A DNA stretch of 5,675 nt from Chloroflexota bacterium (GTDB taxonomy: Bacteria; Chloroflexota; Dehalococcoidia; Lucifugimonadales; Lucifugimonadaceae), in NCBI GenBank assembly GCA_030831265.1, contig JAURLM010000201.1, forward strand, positions 1-5,675. The letters run 5' to 3'. Position numbers and translations under genes: made by a program. Shown one piece after another: positions 4,747 to 5,675 of this stretch. Each line of letters starts with the position of its first letter. Position 1 is the first letter of the stretch. The notes beneath the pieces are model-generated. The model did no database searches and had not been told where the DNA came from. It saw nothing but the letters and a program-made list of their open reading frames with translations.

Positions 4747-5675
4747 GTCAAACATTCAGCCGCTGCTATTCAACCGTCCGGGCATGCTCAACTACATTGA
4801 AGCCGTAGATGAGCCGTTTGACGTTGCAATCATCGGTGGCGGTGCAACCGGGCTCTACACGGCTCTTGATTCAACTCTACGCGGCTACCGCACAGTGCTG
4901 TTGGAGCGCGGTGATTTTGTGTCCGGCACATCACGCCGTAGCACGAAGCTGGTGCACGGCGGGGTGCGGTACTTGAAGCAGGGTCGCATCGGGCTGGTGA
5001 GGGAATCGCTGGCAGAGCGTTATCGCCTGATGCAGAACGCGCCGCATCTCGTTCACGCTCTGCCAATACTGGTTCCCGCATACTCTCGCTGGCAGCAGTT
5101 GAAGTTCACCGCGGGCCTGATGGGCTACGGCGCAATCGCAAGAGGACACGGTTTCTCCGGGACACATCGAGTTGGTTCTGACAAAGCGGCTGAAGTTGTG
5201 CCTTCGATACACCGTGACGGTCTGTGCGGCGGTGTCATCTACATGGATGGACAGATGTACGACGCTCGTCTTGCGCTGACCATTGCTCGCACCGCTGCTG
5301 ATTACGGAGCGGCGGTGGTGAACTATGTGAATGTGAACGCGATGGTGACCTCGCGCGGACGCGTGGTGGGAGTTGAGGCCGAAGACAGGCTCACTGGAGA
5401 TGCCCTGCGAATCCGCGCCAGCGTCGTGGTAAACGCTACCGGCTCTTATACCGACGCAACCCGTGCACTTGATACAGCGGACCAACCCGGTTTGATGCAG
5501 TGGAGTCGCGGGACGCACATCGTCCTTCCCGGCTCGCTGCTCAGCGGGCAGCATGGTGTGCTGATTCCAGAGACGAGTGACGGCAGAGTGGTTTATGCAC
5601 TGCCGTGGCTGGGTGGAACACTGGTTGGCACGACTGACGTTTCAGTCGATTCGCCGGACGCTGATCGAATTGCCC
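4745..5675 (+). CDS. glpD: GlpD-family FAD-dependent glycerol-3-phosphate dehydrogenase (3' partial)
   Basis: The family oxidises sn-glycerol-3-phosphate to dihydroxyacetone phosphate, passing electrons through FAD to quinone or oxygen at the inner face of the membrane. The frame is open from ATG 4745 to the window end, giving 310 residues of an expected 500-550, so the rest of the catalytic part and the C-terminal domain are outside. Seen are the FAD-binding GGGATG (31-36), the ribose-binding acid E54 in VLLERGDF, and the signature GTSRRSTKLVHGGVRYL (61-77). Further on are DGQMYDARL near residue 169 and VNATGSYTD near residue 232, the second FAD-contact region. There is no signal peptide. 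ATG 4745 leaves a 24-residue lead before the Rossmann strand, normal for the family; ATG 4784 is a shorter alternative. Only a weak AGG (4731-4733) precedes the start. Divergence from the FGGY kinase suggests shared control. A related GlpD-like polyol-phosphate dehydrogenase cannot be excluded. Confidence 0.92.
   Translation, partial: MSNIQPLLFNRPGMLNYIEAVDEPFDVAIIGGGATGLYTALDSTLRGYRTVLLERGDFVSGTSRRSTKLVHGGVRYLKQGRIGLVRESLAERYRLMQNAPHLVHALPILVPAYSRWQQLKFTAGLMGYGAIARGHGFSGTHRVGSDKAAEVVPSIHRDGLCGGVIYMDGQMYDARLALTIARTAADYGAAVVNYVNVNAMVTSRGRVVGVEAEDRLTGDALRIRASVVVNATGSYTDATRALDTADQPGLMQWSRGTHIVLPGSLLSGQHGVLIPETSDGRVVYALPWLGGTLVGTTDVSVDSPDADRIA

Noticed and set aside
4931..5554. 207-codon minus-strand frame
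   Set aside because: It is antisense to the clearly conserved glpD frame, and its His/Ser/Arg-rich product has no recognisable fold.
1..5675. Search for RNA genes, CRISPR arrays, insertion sequences, prophage or defence genes
   Set aside because: No tRNA-like cloverleaf, regularly spaced repeats, transposase, integrase or terminal inverted repeats were seen. Coding sequence accounts for nearly all of the window.

Overview
The window is an ordinary bacterial chromosomal segment of central carbon metabolism. It is moderately GC-rich by eye, densely packed and without mobile elements. The roughly 300-residue type of 6-phosphogluconate dehydrogenase (GndA/YqeC-like), the gnd-zwf order, an FGGY sugar kinase and a GlpD-family flavoprotein fit Chloroflexota or Actinomycetota-like Gram-positive lineages. 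That placement is inference with low confidence; nothing here identifies the genus.

Layout: (1) 1-2487, plus strand, a tight operon. It holds gnd (N-terminus cut off by the window edge), zwf overlapping it by 8 bp, and a 77-residue protein of unknown function starting 6 bp after zwf. (2) 2484-2870, minus strand, a stand-alone two-CBS-domain protein that converges on the small ORF; both stop codons share one CTAG palindrome. (3) 2871-3084, a 214-bp non-coding gap with repeated ACGTG words. (4) 3085-4569, minus strand, an FGGY-family carbohydrate kinase, best matched to gluconokinase-type members. (5) 4570-4744, a 175-bp divergent intergenic region with two clear inverted repeats. (6) 4745-5675, plus strand, the first ~310 residues of a GlpD-family FAD-dependent glycerol-3-phosphate dehydrogenase that runs off the window.

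How they may work together: Zwf makes 6-phosphogluconolactone from glucose-6-phosphate and Gnd decarboxylates 6-phosphogluconate to ribulose-5-phosphate, so the operon is the oxidative pentose phosphate branch (a lactonase is not visible). If the kinase is a gluconokinase it would feed 6-phosphogluconate straight to Gnd. Its divergent pairing with a GlpD-family enzyme leaves open that it phosphorylates a polyol instead.

I saw no defence system, prophage, CRISPR array, RNA gene or clearly new system. The items most worth a second look are the unknown small protein in the gnd-zwf operon, the shared stop palindrome, the CBS protein lacking the usual ligand-binding aspartates, and the possible operators between the kinase and glpD.
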